From: SXXH01 sp041165735
GTDB taxonomy: Bacteria; Planctomycetota; UBA1135; GCA-002686595
Assembly: GCA_046341775.1 (NCBI GenBank)
Contig: JBKDQQ010000142.1
Location: forward strand, 1-18,791
Reading direction: 5' to 3'
Length of the DNA stretch: 18,791 bases
Shown here: piece by piece, positions 1 through 6,709 of the stretch
How positions within the stretch are numbered: position 1 is the first letter of the stretch
Layout of the letters: every line of letters begins with the position of its first letter
Made by a program: the position numbers and the translations under genes
Notes under the pieces: model-generated
Told to the model about the DNA's origin: nothing
Databases searched by the model: none
Seen by the model: only the letters and a program-made list of their open reading frames with translations

Positions 1-18
1 CGTTTCCGATGACTCGCG

Positions 19-50
19 GGGGCGCCACCCAAGCCGGGAGGGGCGCCACC
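19..50. repeat. Two direct copies of an 11-bp motif, 21 bp apart
   Basis: GGGGCGCCACC occurs at 19-29 and again, identical, at 40-50. The start-to-start distance of 21 bp is two helical turns, so both copies would face the same side of the DNA, as is usual for tandem operator or activator sites. A weak -10-like hexamer (CGTAAT, 60-65) follows, which would put the second copy over the -35 position of a promoter for the gene at 205. The repeat is seen directly; the regulatory role is inference. Confidence 0.4.
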
Positions 51-191
51 AAACCATGTCGTAATGCGTTGCCGTAAATGGATTGGCGCACGCAACTGCC
101 GACCGGCGGAAATCGACCACTTGGACCGTAGGAAGCCGACCTGCGCAGCGCTTCTTGCTTGCCGGCCGCGGGCATTTCGCCTGTTCCGGAT

Positions 192-195
192 GGAG
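192..195 (+). promoter_or_regulatory. Shine-Dalgarno sequence that fixes the start of secreted protein A
   Basis: GGAG at 192-195 lies 9 nt before the ATG at 205 and overlaps the alternative in-frame ATG at 190. This favours 205 over 190 and over the more distant in-frame ATG at 64, whose translation (Arg/Cys-rich) does not look like a signal peptide. Confidence 0.6.
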
Positions 196-204
196 ATCAA
201 CTCG

Positions 205-1713
205 ATGACCCGCAGAACCTTCAAGTCCATGCTCCTGACGACGGTCGCCGTCGCCATGTCCTTCAACGCCGGCGCGGCCTTCGCCGGCATCCACACCTTG
301 TGGGCGCGCGCCGTGCCGGAGACTTCCGTTCCGGCCAGCACGGCTCCGTGGAACAACGAGGCCTACGCCACGCAAGCGCCGACCTGCACGAACTGCAACA
401 CCAGCGCCTGCCAATTCACCACCAACAGCGTCAACGGCAACACGACTCCGCTGACGGCCACCGACTTCGCCAGCTTCGTCCTGCCTCCGGGCGAACGCAT
501 CATCCGCGTCAAGGTGGAAGTGGTCTGCCGGTACAACGAGAACACGAGCGCCAGCCTCGGGTTCCGCGCCTTCGCGCCCAACCACGGCATCGACACCGGT
601 TGGTTGTCCTCGGCCACCTTCAACACCATCGGCCAGGGCAACGGCGTGGTCGAGTGCGCCGAACGACTCGGCCCCCACGGCAACATCACCGGCATCGAGC
701 CGAACTGGACGGCGGCCAAGGTCAACAACTTGCAGCTCCAGGTGCGGCGTCAAGCGGGCTTGACAAACAACACATTGCGCGTGCTGGCCATGAAGATCAT
801 CGTCGCCACGGAGTCCGTCCCCACGGCGCCCAACACCCCGAGCAACCTGCGCGCGACCGGCAGCACCGCGAGTTCCATCACCTTGGCGTGGAACGACAAT
901 GCCAGCAACGAGACCGGGTATGTGCTGCACCAGTTGAATCCCGGCCTCGACCCGAATGCGCCGGGCAACTGGACCAGCGTGAACCTGCCGGTGAACTCCA
1001 CGGGCGTCACGCGCTCGAATCTCGCCGGCGGCACGTACCGCTTCATGGTGCGCGCGGTGAACGCGGCCGGTTCGAGCAACGCCAGCAACACCTTGGTGGC
1101 CTCCACGCAGACCGCGCCGCCGCCGGCCAATCGCTTCTGGATCAACGAGATCCGCACCGAGGGTTCCGACGACTACATCGAAATCGCCGCTCCGGCCGGA
1201 ACGGTGCTGTTCGGGCAGCCGGGCGTGACCTACGCAGTCCTCCAGTACACCCAAACCGGCGCCACGAGCAGCAACCGCTGCCGCCTGGAGACGGGCGTGA
1301 ACTTCCCCGACGGCTTGATCCGGTTCGACCATCCCGGCAGCAGCGCCAGCGTCGCTCCGAACCAGATGAACGGCATGGGTGTCGTGCGCATCCAGAAGAT
1401 CCTGCCCTCGAATCGGGCGGCCTTCGCGTTCGTGCGCTTCGTGAACGGTTCGCAAGTCGAGCTGCTCGACTTCGTGACGCATCGCGGCTCCTCGAGCGCC
1501 ACGGCGCCCATGACGGTGGAAGCGCAGGATCCGTACTTGGCCAACCGCACGAGCACGGCCATCCCCTACACGCTCTACGGCCAAAGCCTGGGCAAGTCGC
1601 TGCGGCTGGTTGGTTCGGGTTGCACGCGCAGCGCGTTCCAATGGAGCGCGCCTTCGCTGCAAGCCACCAACGGCACGATCAATGTCGGGCAGGTCTTCGT
1701 CGGCTGCCCCTGA
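205..1713 (+). CDS. Secreted fibronectin type III protein with lamin-tail-like C-terminal domain (paralogue A)
   Basis: 502 residues; function unknown. The N-terminus is a signal peptide with a twin-arginine-like stretch (TRRTFK) followed by a hydrophobic run ending AFAG, so export by Tat or Sec is possible. Residues about 28-203 form a domain I cannot name, with a CTNCN..C cluster near residues 60-70. Residues about 207-296 are a fibronectin type III domain (P-S-N-L-R-A start, W-N-D-N centre, G-Y-V-L, Y-R-F-M-V-R-A-V-N end). Residues about 307-502 begin INEI...DYIEIAAPAGT, which resembles the lamin-tail-type module of bacterial extracellular proteins. No C-terminal sorting motif or transmembrane anchor is visible. 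The same architecture recurs at 7623-9083. The start at 205 was chosen for its GGAG; ATG 190 is the alternative. Existence and export are secure; the role, perhaps surface or matrix binding, is inference. Confidence 0.9.
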   Translation: MTRRTFKSMLLTTVAVAMSFNAGAAFAGIHTLWARAVPETSVPASTAPWNNEAYATQAPTCTNCNTSACQFTTNSVNGNTTPLTATDFASFVLPPGERIIRVKVEVVCRYNENTSASLGFRAFAPNHGIDTGWLSSATFNTIGQGNGVVECAERLGPHGNITGIEPNWTAAKVNNLQLQVRRQAGLTNNTLRVLAMKIIVATESVPTAPNTPSNLRATGSTASSITLAWNDNASNETGYVLHQLNPGLDPNAPGNWTSVNLPVNSTGVTRSNLAGGTYRFMVRAVNAAGSSNASNTLVASTQTAPPPANRFWINEIRTEGSDDYIEIAAPAGTVLFGQPGVTYAVLQYTQTGATSSNRCRLETGVNFPDGLIRFDHPGSSASVAPNQMNGMGVVRIQKILPSNRAAFAFVRFVNGSQVELLDFVTHRGSSSATAPMTVEAQDPYLANRTSTAIPYTLYGQSLGKSLRLVGSGCTRSAFQWSAPSLQATNGTINVGQVFVGCP

Positions 1714-1731
1714 TCGATCCTCGAGCGCCCA

Positions 1732-1770
1732 AACCGCCCAGACCGCGGCCCCAACCGCGGTCCGGGCTGG
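1732..1770. terminator. Strong GC hairpin after protein A
   Basis: GACCGCGG (1741-1748) and CCGCGGTC (1755-1762) form a perfect 8-bp stem with a 6-nt loop. Flanking AACC...CCC and GGG...GGTT add about seven pairs with one bulge and one mismatch. It starts about 20 nt after the stop codon of protein A. There is no U-tract, so it is a terminator candidate or an mRNA 3' stabiliser. The remainder of the 258-nt gap (to 1971) shows no gene I can support. Confidence 0.5.
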
Positions 1771-1971
1771 TTGGTGCGAGTACGCCGCCGTGGAGCGCGC
1801 CGCAAGGCCGGGTGGGATCGCTCGCCGGGGCGCGCCTTGCGCCTCGGCGGATGTCCTGCGGTGCATGCCGGATGGTCGCCGGACCGGACCAGTCATGGAT
1901 CCGCTCGAACGACTTGGCGCGCGCCCTCGGGCGGATCGGTTCGGCGCGACACTTCCGGACCACGGGATGCC

Positions 1972-4900
1972 ATGCTGAGGGAGAGTCGAGGAGAGCTCGT
2001 GGACGCCGCGCAGGACGACAACGAATACTCGCCGATCGAGCGCTTGTACGCGCAGTGGGTGGTTGCGCACGAACGCGGCGAGGCCGGGTCGTTCGAGGAC
2101 TTCTGCGCGGCGCATCCGCGCGAAGCCGAGGACCTGCGTCGGCGACACCAAGTGGACTCGCGGCTGGATTCGCTGCTGCGCCTCGCTGGGTTGGGTTCGC
2201 GCGCCAACGAGGCGCTGGAACGCGCGGCGGCCGCGTCGGCGCGGCGCGAGTTGTCGGAGCTCGGGCCGCCGACGACGCGCTACGAGCTGGGCGCGCGCAT
2301 CGGCAGCGGCGGCATGGGCGTCGTGCACGAGGCGCGCGACCTGCTGTTGGGGCGCGTGGTGGCGTACAAGCGCATCCGCGACCCGGATCGGGCCGCGCGG
2401 CTGCTGCCCCTCTTCCGCCGCGAGATGCGCATCGCGGCGCTGCTCGACCATCCGGGCGTCGCCACCGTGCACGACGCCGGCATCGACGCCGAGGGTGCGG
2501 CGTACTACACGATGCCCATTGTTCGCGGCCAGGACCTGACCGAGATCTACCAGCTCGCGCGCACGGGCGACCCGGACTGGACGACGACGCGTGTCGTGGG
2601 CCTGCTGCTGCAAGTGGCCGAAACGATGGCCTACGTGCACACGCAGGGCGTGGTCCACCGCGACTTGAAGCCGCACAACATCCGCATCGGCACCTTTGGC
2701 GAGGTGCGCGTGATGGATTGGGGGCTCGCGCGCGTCGCCGAAGGACGGGAGGGGCGTGCGGGCTCCGCCGAGGATGGCCAGGCAGGACAACCCCGCGAAT
2801 CGGAGCTGATGGACGGCTTCGTCGGCAGCATGCCCGGACGCGGCACGCCGCCCTACATGGCGCCCGAGCAGTGGAAGGACGGCGGGCTCATCGGGCCGCA
2901 CAGCGATGTGTACGCGTTGGGCACCATGCTCTACGAGTTGTTGGCGGGCCGCACGCCTTACTTCGAGACCGACGAACGCCACTTGCCGCCGCTGGAGCTC
3001 GTGCGCCGGATGGAAGCCGGAGCGCCGAGGCCGCTGCGCAAGCTGGCGCCACGCCAGCCGGCGGAACTGGTCGCCATCTGCGAGCGCGCCATGGCGCACG
3101 ATCCCGCGGATCGCTACGCGGACTGCGTCGGCTTGGCGCGCGACCTGCGTGCCTACATCGAGCAACGCACCGTCTCCGCCTACGAGACCGGAGCGTGGGC
3201 CGAGACGAAGAAGTTCATCCAGCGCCACCGCGTATTGGCTTCGACCGTGGCCCTGTTCGTGGTGGTGGTTCTCCTCACCGGCGTGTACGCCGCCGGGAAG
3301 GCGCGCGAGGCCGAACAGGCCACGAGGCGCGCCGAAGTGGCGACGACGGAGGCCGAGACCAAGACCGAGGAGGCCAGCCGCAACCTCGTGCTGGCGAACA
3401 GTCGCGAGTTGGAGGCCCGCGGCCTGGCCGAGGAACTGCGGGCCCAAAAGCGAGGCCTGCAGCTGCGCGGCTTGATCCTCGAGGTCGAGCGGCTGCGCGC
3501 CGCCACGCGCGACACCAGCCAACTCGCCAATCTGGGCAAGCCGGCCTACTTGTGGTGGATGGAGATGGCGCAAGCGCTCGTCGAGGGGCCGCCGGCGCAG
3601 GAGGGACGCGAACTCGCCGCGCAACCCGACCTCGCGGCCGTGCAGGAAGAGTTGAGGAAACTGCGGTCGTCGCCAGGCGTCCGCGGTTGGACCCAAGCGG
3701 AACGCGAGGCCGACTTCGCATCGCATCCCGATCGTCCGCGTTTGGAGGAACTGCGCCGATCCGCGGCGGCGGCCATCGACGCGGTGCGGCGCGAACGGGA
3801 GCTGCTGGAGGGGGAAACGCTGTGGATGGAGCGCATGCTGGGCGAATCTCCATGGCCGGGGCGCAGGTCGGAGACGTCCGACGCGGAGACCGAGGCCGAG
3901 CTTGACTTGCTGCGCGAAGCGAGCGCGGCCGAGTTGGCTGAGCTGGTCTTGGACTGGTGCGGCGCGGATGGTTCCCAGCTCCATGGCCGCGAGGACTTGG
4001 CGTTCCTGTGCGCCGAACGCGCCGTCGCCCGAGCCGACGACGCGACGCGGGCGGCCAGTCACGCGGCGCGTGCATGGGCGCTGCACCGCTTCGGCGTACC
4101 GGAACAAGCGTGGCCGGACATGGAGCTCGCCCTCGCCGAGGCGCCTTTGGACATTCGGCCGGAGATCGAACACTGGGCGCGCTCGCTGCGCGTGGAATTG
4201 GAGCGTTGGAGCCCGGAGCGGCGGGACGAGCGACGCGACGAACTCGAGGGCCTGCGACAAGCGACGCGCGAGGCATCCGAGCGCTTGACCACGCTCGAAG
4301 CCTCGGAGCAAGGCCGCATCAAGGCGTTGGAGGCGCGCTGCCAGGAGCGCCGCACTTGGCGCTTCGCCGACTCGCAGGACGAATGGTGGCATCAACAGTT
4401 GTCGATGCTGGAGCTCGGGTTGGTGGAACTGCAGAAGCAACTCGCCGTCGCGCGCGAGGCCGCCCTGGGCTCGAAGGCCCGCAAGCGTTGGGCCGAAGCC
4501 ATCGACGGCGTCGCCAAGGAACCGAGGTACGCGGGCATCCGTTGGCCAAGCGGCCAACGACTGGGCAAGCAACTGGGCTTGCTGCCGCTGGGTCGCGATC
4601 CCGCCAGCGGGTTGTGGGAGTTCGTGCACTTGCAGACCGGCGCCGAGCCTCCGGTGGACGAGGCAGGACGGCCGCGACGCGACGCGCAGGGTCGCCTCGT
4701 GCTGGAGCGCGACACCGGCATCATCTTCGTGCTGCTGCCGGGCGGAGCCGCGTCTCTCGGCGAGGCGGTGGGCGTCAGGTCGCGCCAGGCCGATTCGCGG
4801 GTGGAGTTGGCGCCGTTCTTCCTCGCCAAGCATGAGATGGCCAGCGCGCAGTGGACCCGCTACGCCATGCGCGACGATGGCACGGCGAGCGACGAGCAAG

Positions 4901-5379
4901 CGTTGCTGCCCGCCGGCAACGTCAGTTGGCACGCCATCGACGAGGCGTGGTCGCGCTTCCTGGGCTGGGGCTCCTTGCCGACGAGCCTGCAGTGGGAGTA
5001 CGCCTGCCGCGCAGGCACGAGCACGCCGTGGTGGACCGGAGAGGACGAGGAGTCGCTGCGCGGCAACGAGAATCTCAGGTTCGACGACGCGCCCTCCACC
5101 TCGTTGTCGCCCTTGGGTTCGTGGCGCGCGAATCCCTTCGGCTTGCATGACATGCAAGGCAACGCGTGGGAGTGGTGCGCCGACGCGTCGACGGAAGGCT
5201 CGACTCCGCGTCCGGAGGATGGACTGGTGGACGATCCGGAGTCGATGGCGCGGGTGGTGCGCGGCGCGGGATACGCAGACCGACCTGCGCTGGCCCGCTC
5301 CGAACGCCGCACGCACTTCCATCCGGCGCTGGCCTATCCGCAACTTGGATGGCGCGCGGCCATCCGAGTCGTTCCATGA
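1972..5379 (+). CDS. Membrane Ser/Thr protein kinase with extracytoplasmic FGE/SUMF1-like domain
   Basis: 1135 residues. Residues 104 to about 395 are a Hanks-type kinase: glycine loop GSGGMG (111-116), ATP-binding Lys133, catalytic HRDLKPHN (229-236), metal-binding DWG (249-251, Trp replacing the usual Phe), and APE (297-299). The activation segment carries an insertion of about 30 residues. One transmembrane helix spans about 421-441, followed by a probable coiled coil (442-490) and a helical region to about 840. Residues about 916-1133 are an FGE-sulfatase/SUMF1-like domain with the hallmark GNAWEWC (1063-1069) and WEYACRAGT. The paired Cys residues used by true formylglycine-generating enzymes near the C-terminus are not seen, so a binding or sensing role is more likely than catalysis. 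Predicted topology is kinase inside, FGE-like domain outside. GTG at 1999, behind AGGAG (1989-1993), is a strong alternative start. The adjacent downstream genes encode ECF sigma factors, the likely targets. Confidence 0.93.
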   Translation: MLRESRGELVDAAQDDNEYSPIERLYAQWVVAHERGEAGSFEDFCAAHPREAEDLRRRHQVDSRLDSLLRLAGLGSRANEALERAAAASARRELSELGPPTTRYELGARIGSGGMGVVHEARDLLLGRVVAYKRIRDPDRAARLLPLFRREMRIAALLDHPGVATVHDAGIDAEGAAYYTMPIVRGQDLTEIYQLARTGDPDWTTTRVVGLLLQVAETMAYVHTQGVVHRDLKPHNIRIGTFGEVRVMDWGLARVAEGREGRAGSAEDGQAGQPRESELMDGFVGSMPGRGTPPYMAPEQWKDGGLIGPHSDVYALGTMLYELLAGRTPYFETDERHLPPLELVRRMEAGAPRPLRKLAPRQPAELVAICERAMAHDPADRYADCVGLARDLRAYIEQRTVSAYETGAWAETKKFIQRHRVLASTVALFVVVVLLTGVYAAGKAREAEQATRRAEVATTEAETKTEEASRNLVLANSRELEARGLAEELRAQKRGLQLRGLILEVERLRAATRDTSQLANLGKPAYLWWMEMAQALVEGPPAQEGRELAAQPDLAAVQEELRKLRSSPGVRGWTQAEREADFASHPDRPRLEELRRSAAAAIDAVRRERELLEGETLWMERMLGESPWPGRRSETSDAETEAELDLLREASAAELAELVLDWCGADGSQLHGREDLAFLCAERAVARADDATRAASHAARAWALHRFGVPEQAWPDMELALAEAPLDIRPEIEHWARSLRVELERWSPERRDERRDELEGLRQATREASERLTTLEASEQGRIKALEARCQERRTWRFADSQDEWWHQQLSMLELGLVELQKQLAVAREAALGSKARKRWAEAIDGVAKEPRYAGIRWPSGQRLGKQLGLLPLGRDPASGLWEFVHLQTGAEPPVDEAGRPRRDAQGRLVLERDTGIIFVLLPGGAASLGEAVGVRSRQADSRVELAPFFLAKHEMASAQWTRYAMRDDGTASDEQALLPAGNVSWHAIDEAWSRFLGWGSLPTSLQWEYACRAGTSTPWWTGEDEESLRGNENLRFDDAPSTSLSPLGSWRANPFGLHDMQGNAWEWCADASTEGSTPRPEDGLVDDPESMARVVRGAGYADRPALARSERRTHFHPALAYPQLGWRAAIRVVP

Positions 5380-5425
5380 TGCGCACCCGGGCGCGCCACG
5401 CGACGACGCGACGCGCGCCACGACC

Positions 5426-5430
5426 AGGAG
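5426..5430 (+). promoter_or_regulatory. Shine-Dalgarno sequence of the first sigma factor
   Basis: AGGAG at 5426-5430, 6 nt before the ATG at 5437. The gap from the kinase stop is only 57 nt, with no obvious promoter or hairpin, so kinase and sigma factor are probably co-transcribed. Confidence 0.65.
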
Positions 5431-5436
5431 CAACGC

Positions 5437-6006
5437 ATGCCCACTCCCACGCCTCCCTCGAGTCCGCTTGGTTTCCCCGGCGACAGCCCCAAGGATCCCG
5501 CGACGGCCTTGGCCCAGATCCTGGGCGAGTGGCAGTCGCGCCTGCGCGCGTGGGTCTGCATCGAACTCGACCAGCGCCGCATCGCCGAAGCGGACTGGGC
5601 CAGGGTGTGGCGGCAAGTCGAGGCGGAGCTGCCCGGCATGGCCGCACGCGCGCGACACGGCGACGAAGTGCGTCTGGCCGCCGCGCACCTCGTCGTCCGG
5701 TTGGCGCGACGCGAATACGGCGGCGGGCGCGGCGGCATGGCGGGATCCAAGTCGCAGGGCGGCGCCCCGCCCGACGAGGCACCAGGCGAGATCACGCACC
5801 ACGACCTGATGGACATCTACGAGGACTGCCTGGCCTCCTTGCCGCGCGAGCAACGCCGCGCCTTGGGGTTGCGCGTGGTGCTGGGCCTGCCGTTTCGATT
5901 GGTGGCCGAGGAGTTGCGCCTGGCCGTCGAGGCGGCGGCGTTGCTCGTCGAACGCGCACGACGCAGCCTCGAGGAATGCATGCGCGCCAAGGGCGTCGAC
6001 TGTTGA
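5437..6006 (+). CDS. ECF-type RNA polymerase sigma factor, divergent (first of three)
   Basis: 189 residues, a normal ECF length. The C-terminal part (about 122-185) has region 4 character: an LPREQRRALGLR helix, then LPFRLVAEELRLAVEAAALL as the helix-turn-helix, then an ARRSLEEC helix. It aligns by eye with the two sigma factors downstream. The N-terminal part (about 24-95) occupies the place of region 2 but is degenerate: where the third gene has a PEDL and the second an AEDLKQEV motif (core-binding and -10 contact area), this one has EADWARVWRQVEAEL. It may therefore have altered promoter specificity or act as a modulator. Two cysteines end the protein (Cys181 and the terminal Cys189), matched in the second sigma factor. 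The position directly after a kinase gene suggests control by phosphorylation. Family assignment is by pattern and context; a sigma-like protein without independent activity is the alternative. Confidence 0.75.
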   Translation: MPTPTPPSSPLGFPGDSPKDPATALAQILGEWQSRLRAWVCIELDQRRIAEADWARVWRQVEAELPGMAARARHGDEVRLAAAHLVVRLARREYGGGRGGMAGSKSQGGAPPDEAPGEITHHDLMDIYEDCLASLPREQRRALGLRVVLGLPFRLVAEELRLAVEAAALLVERARRSLEECMRAKGVDC

Positions 6007-6035
6007 GGCGCGACGCGAGGCGTCGATGCTAGACT
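6003..6035 (+). promoter_or_regulatory. Likely promoter of the second sigma factor
   Basis: TGC-TAGACT at 6027-6035 is an extended -10 element (TGN plus TANNNT). A partial -35, TTGAGG (6003-6008), overlaps the stop codon of the first sigma factor, but the 21-nt spacer is long, so the extended -10 probably does the work. Transcription would start near 6042. The same TAGACT hexamer with a TGN extension stands before the DUF1549/DUF1553 gene on the other strand (18044-18052). Confidence 0.45.
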
Positions 6036-6039
6036 CCGC

Positions 6040-6082
6040 GGGCGCTTCGCCTTGTTCCTTCCCGGCGAAGCTTCCCCCCCCC
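6040..6082 (+). promoter_or_regulatory. Structured leader with C9 tract before the second sigma factor
   Basis: GCTTCGCC (6044-6051) pairs perfectly with GGCGAAGC (6064-6071) around a 12-nt pyrimidine-rich loop. GGG (6040-6042) could extend the stem with part of the following run of nine C residues (6074-6082). The ATG at 6089 follows directly, with no Shine-Dalgarno sequence. The structure would sit at the very 5' end of an mRNA started near 6042, so it could control translation or stability. Confidence 0.45.
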
Positions 6083-6088
6083 ACCACC

Positions 6089-6709
6089 ATGGTCGGCACC
6101 TCGCTATCGGTCCACGACGATCCCGAGCCGAACAACACGCGCGACATCCTCGCGCGCATCCAGGCCGGCGAACGCAGCGCCATCGACGAACTGTACGCGC
6201 GCTACGAGACGCGCATCCTGACCTGGGTGCGAGCCGAGATGGGCGCCCGACTGGCCGCGTCGATCCAAGCCGAGGACCTCAAGCAGGAGGTCATGCTGCG
6301 CAGCATCGGACAGGTGGAGCGCATCGCCGACGTGCCGCACTTGCGTTGGTTGTTCGCGCGCCTGGCCAAGCAGGTCGTCGTCGACGCGGCGCGCAAGCGC
6401 GCGACCGACAAGCGCGATCCAGCCAAGGAAGTCGCCATCGACGCCGAGTCGGGCATCGAACTCGAGCAGCGCGGCACGCGACCGTCCGCGCCGGCGCAGC
6501 AGGAGGAGCTGATGTTCCTCTACTCCGAGTGCCTGGGAGCCATGAGCGAGGACCACCGCACGGTGCTGTACCTGCGCCACCAGGCGGGCATGGCGTACAG
6601 GGACGTGGCGGCCGAGATGGAGCGCTCCGAGGAGGCGGCCGTCATGTTGCTTGGACGCGCCGAAGCGAAGCTCAAGGAGTGCCTCCGAAAGAAGGGCGTG
6701 GCGTGCTGA
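6089..6709 (+). CDS. ECF-type RNA polymerase sigma factor (second of three, most canonical)
   Basis: 206 residues. Region 2 (about 18-90) contains the helix GERSAIDELYARYETRILTWV, then AEDLKQEVMLR, then LRWLFARLAKQVVVDAARKR, typical of sigma-70 region 2. Region 4 (about 141-202) has YLRHQAGMAYRDVAAEMERS as the helix-turn-helix. The C-terminus, ECLRKKGVAC, carries Cys198 and terminal Cys206 as in the first sigma factor. The start is ambiguous. ATG 6026 lies 5 nt after GAGG (6017-6020) and adds 21 low-complexity residues encoded across the C9 tract. ATG 6089 is preferred because a promoter-like extended -10 lies at 6027-6035 and because sigma homology begins just after it. It follows the first sigma gene by 82 nt. 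It is probably directed or controlled by the upstream kinase, as for planctomycete ECF groups found beside Ser/Thr kinases; that link is inference. Confidence 0.85.
   Translation: MVGTSLSVHDDPEPNNTRDILARIQAGERSAIDELYARYETRILTWVRAEMGARLAASIQAEDLKQEVMLRSIGQVERIADVPHLRWLFARLAKQVVVDAARKRATDKRDPAKEVAIDAESGIELEQRGTRPSAPAQQEELMFLYSECLGAMSEDHRTVLYLRHQAGMAYRDVAAEMERSEEAAVMLLGRAEAKLKECLRKKGVAC
6691..6696 (+). promoter_or_regulatory. Shine-Dalgarno sequence that sets the GTG start of the third sigma factor
   Basis: GAAGGG at 6691-6696, inside the end of the second sigma gene, lies 6 nt before GTG 6703. This supports a start that overlaps the upstream gene. Confidence 0.5.

Noticed and set aside
64..204. 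Extension of protein A to the in-frame ATG at 64
   Set aside because: The added 47 residues are Arg/Cys-rich and would bury the signal peptide; the GGAG at 192-195 supports the internal start.
1714..1971. A coding gene between protein A and the kinase
   Set aside because: Short open frames on both strands here are Arg/Pro-rich and have no ribosome site. Apart from the hairpin at 1732-1770 I see nothing that suggests a gene.
159..3905. A 1248-codon open frame running across protein A and the kinase gene
   Set aside because: Its translation is Arg/Ala/Gly/His-rich without any domain, and it overlaps two clearly coding genes in another frame. Long open shadow frames are expected at this GC content.
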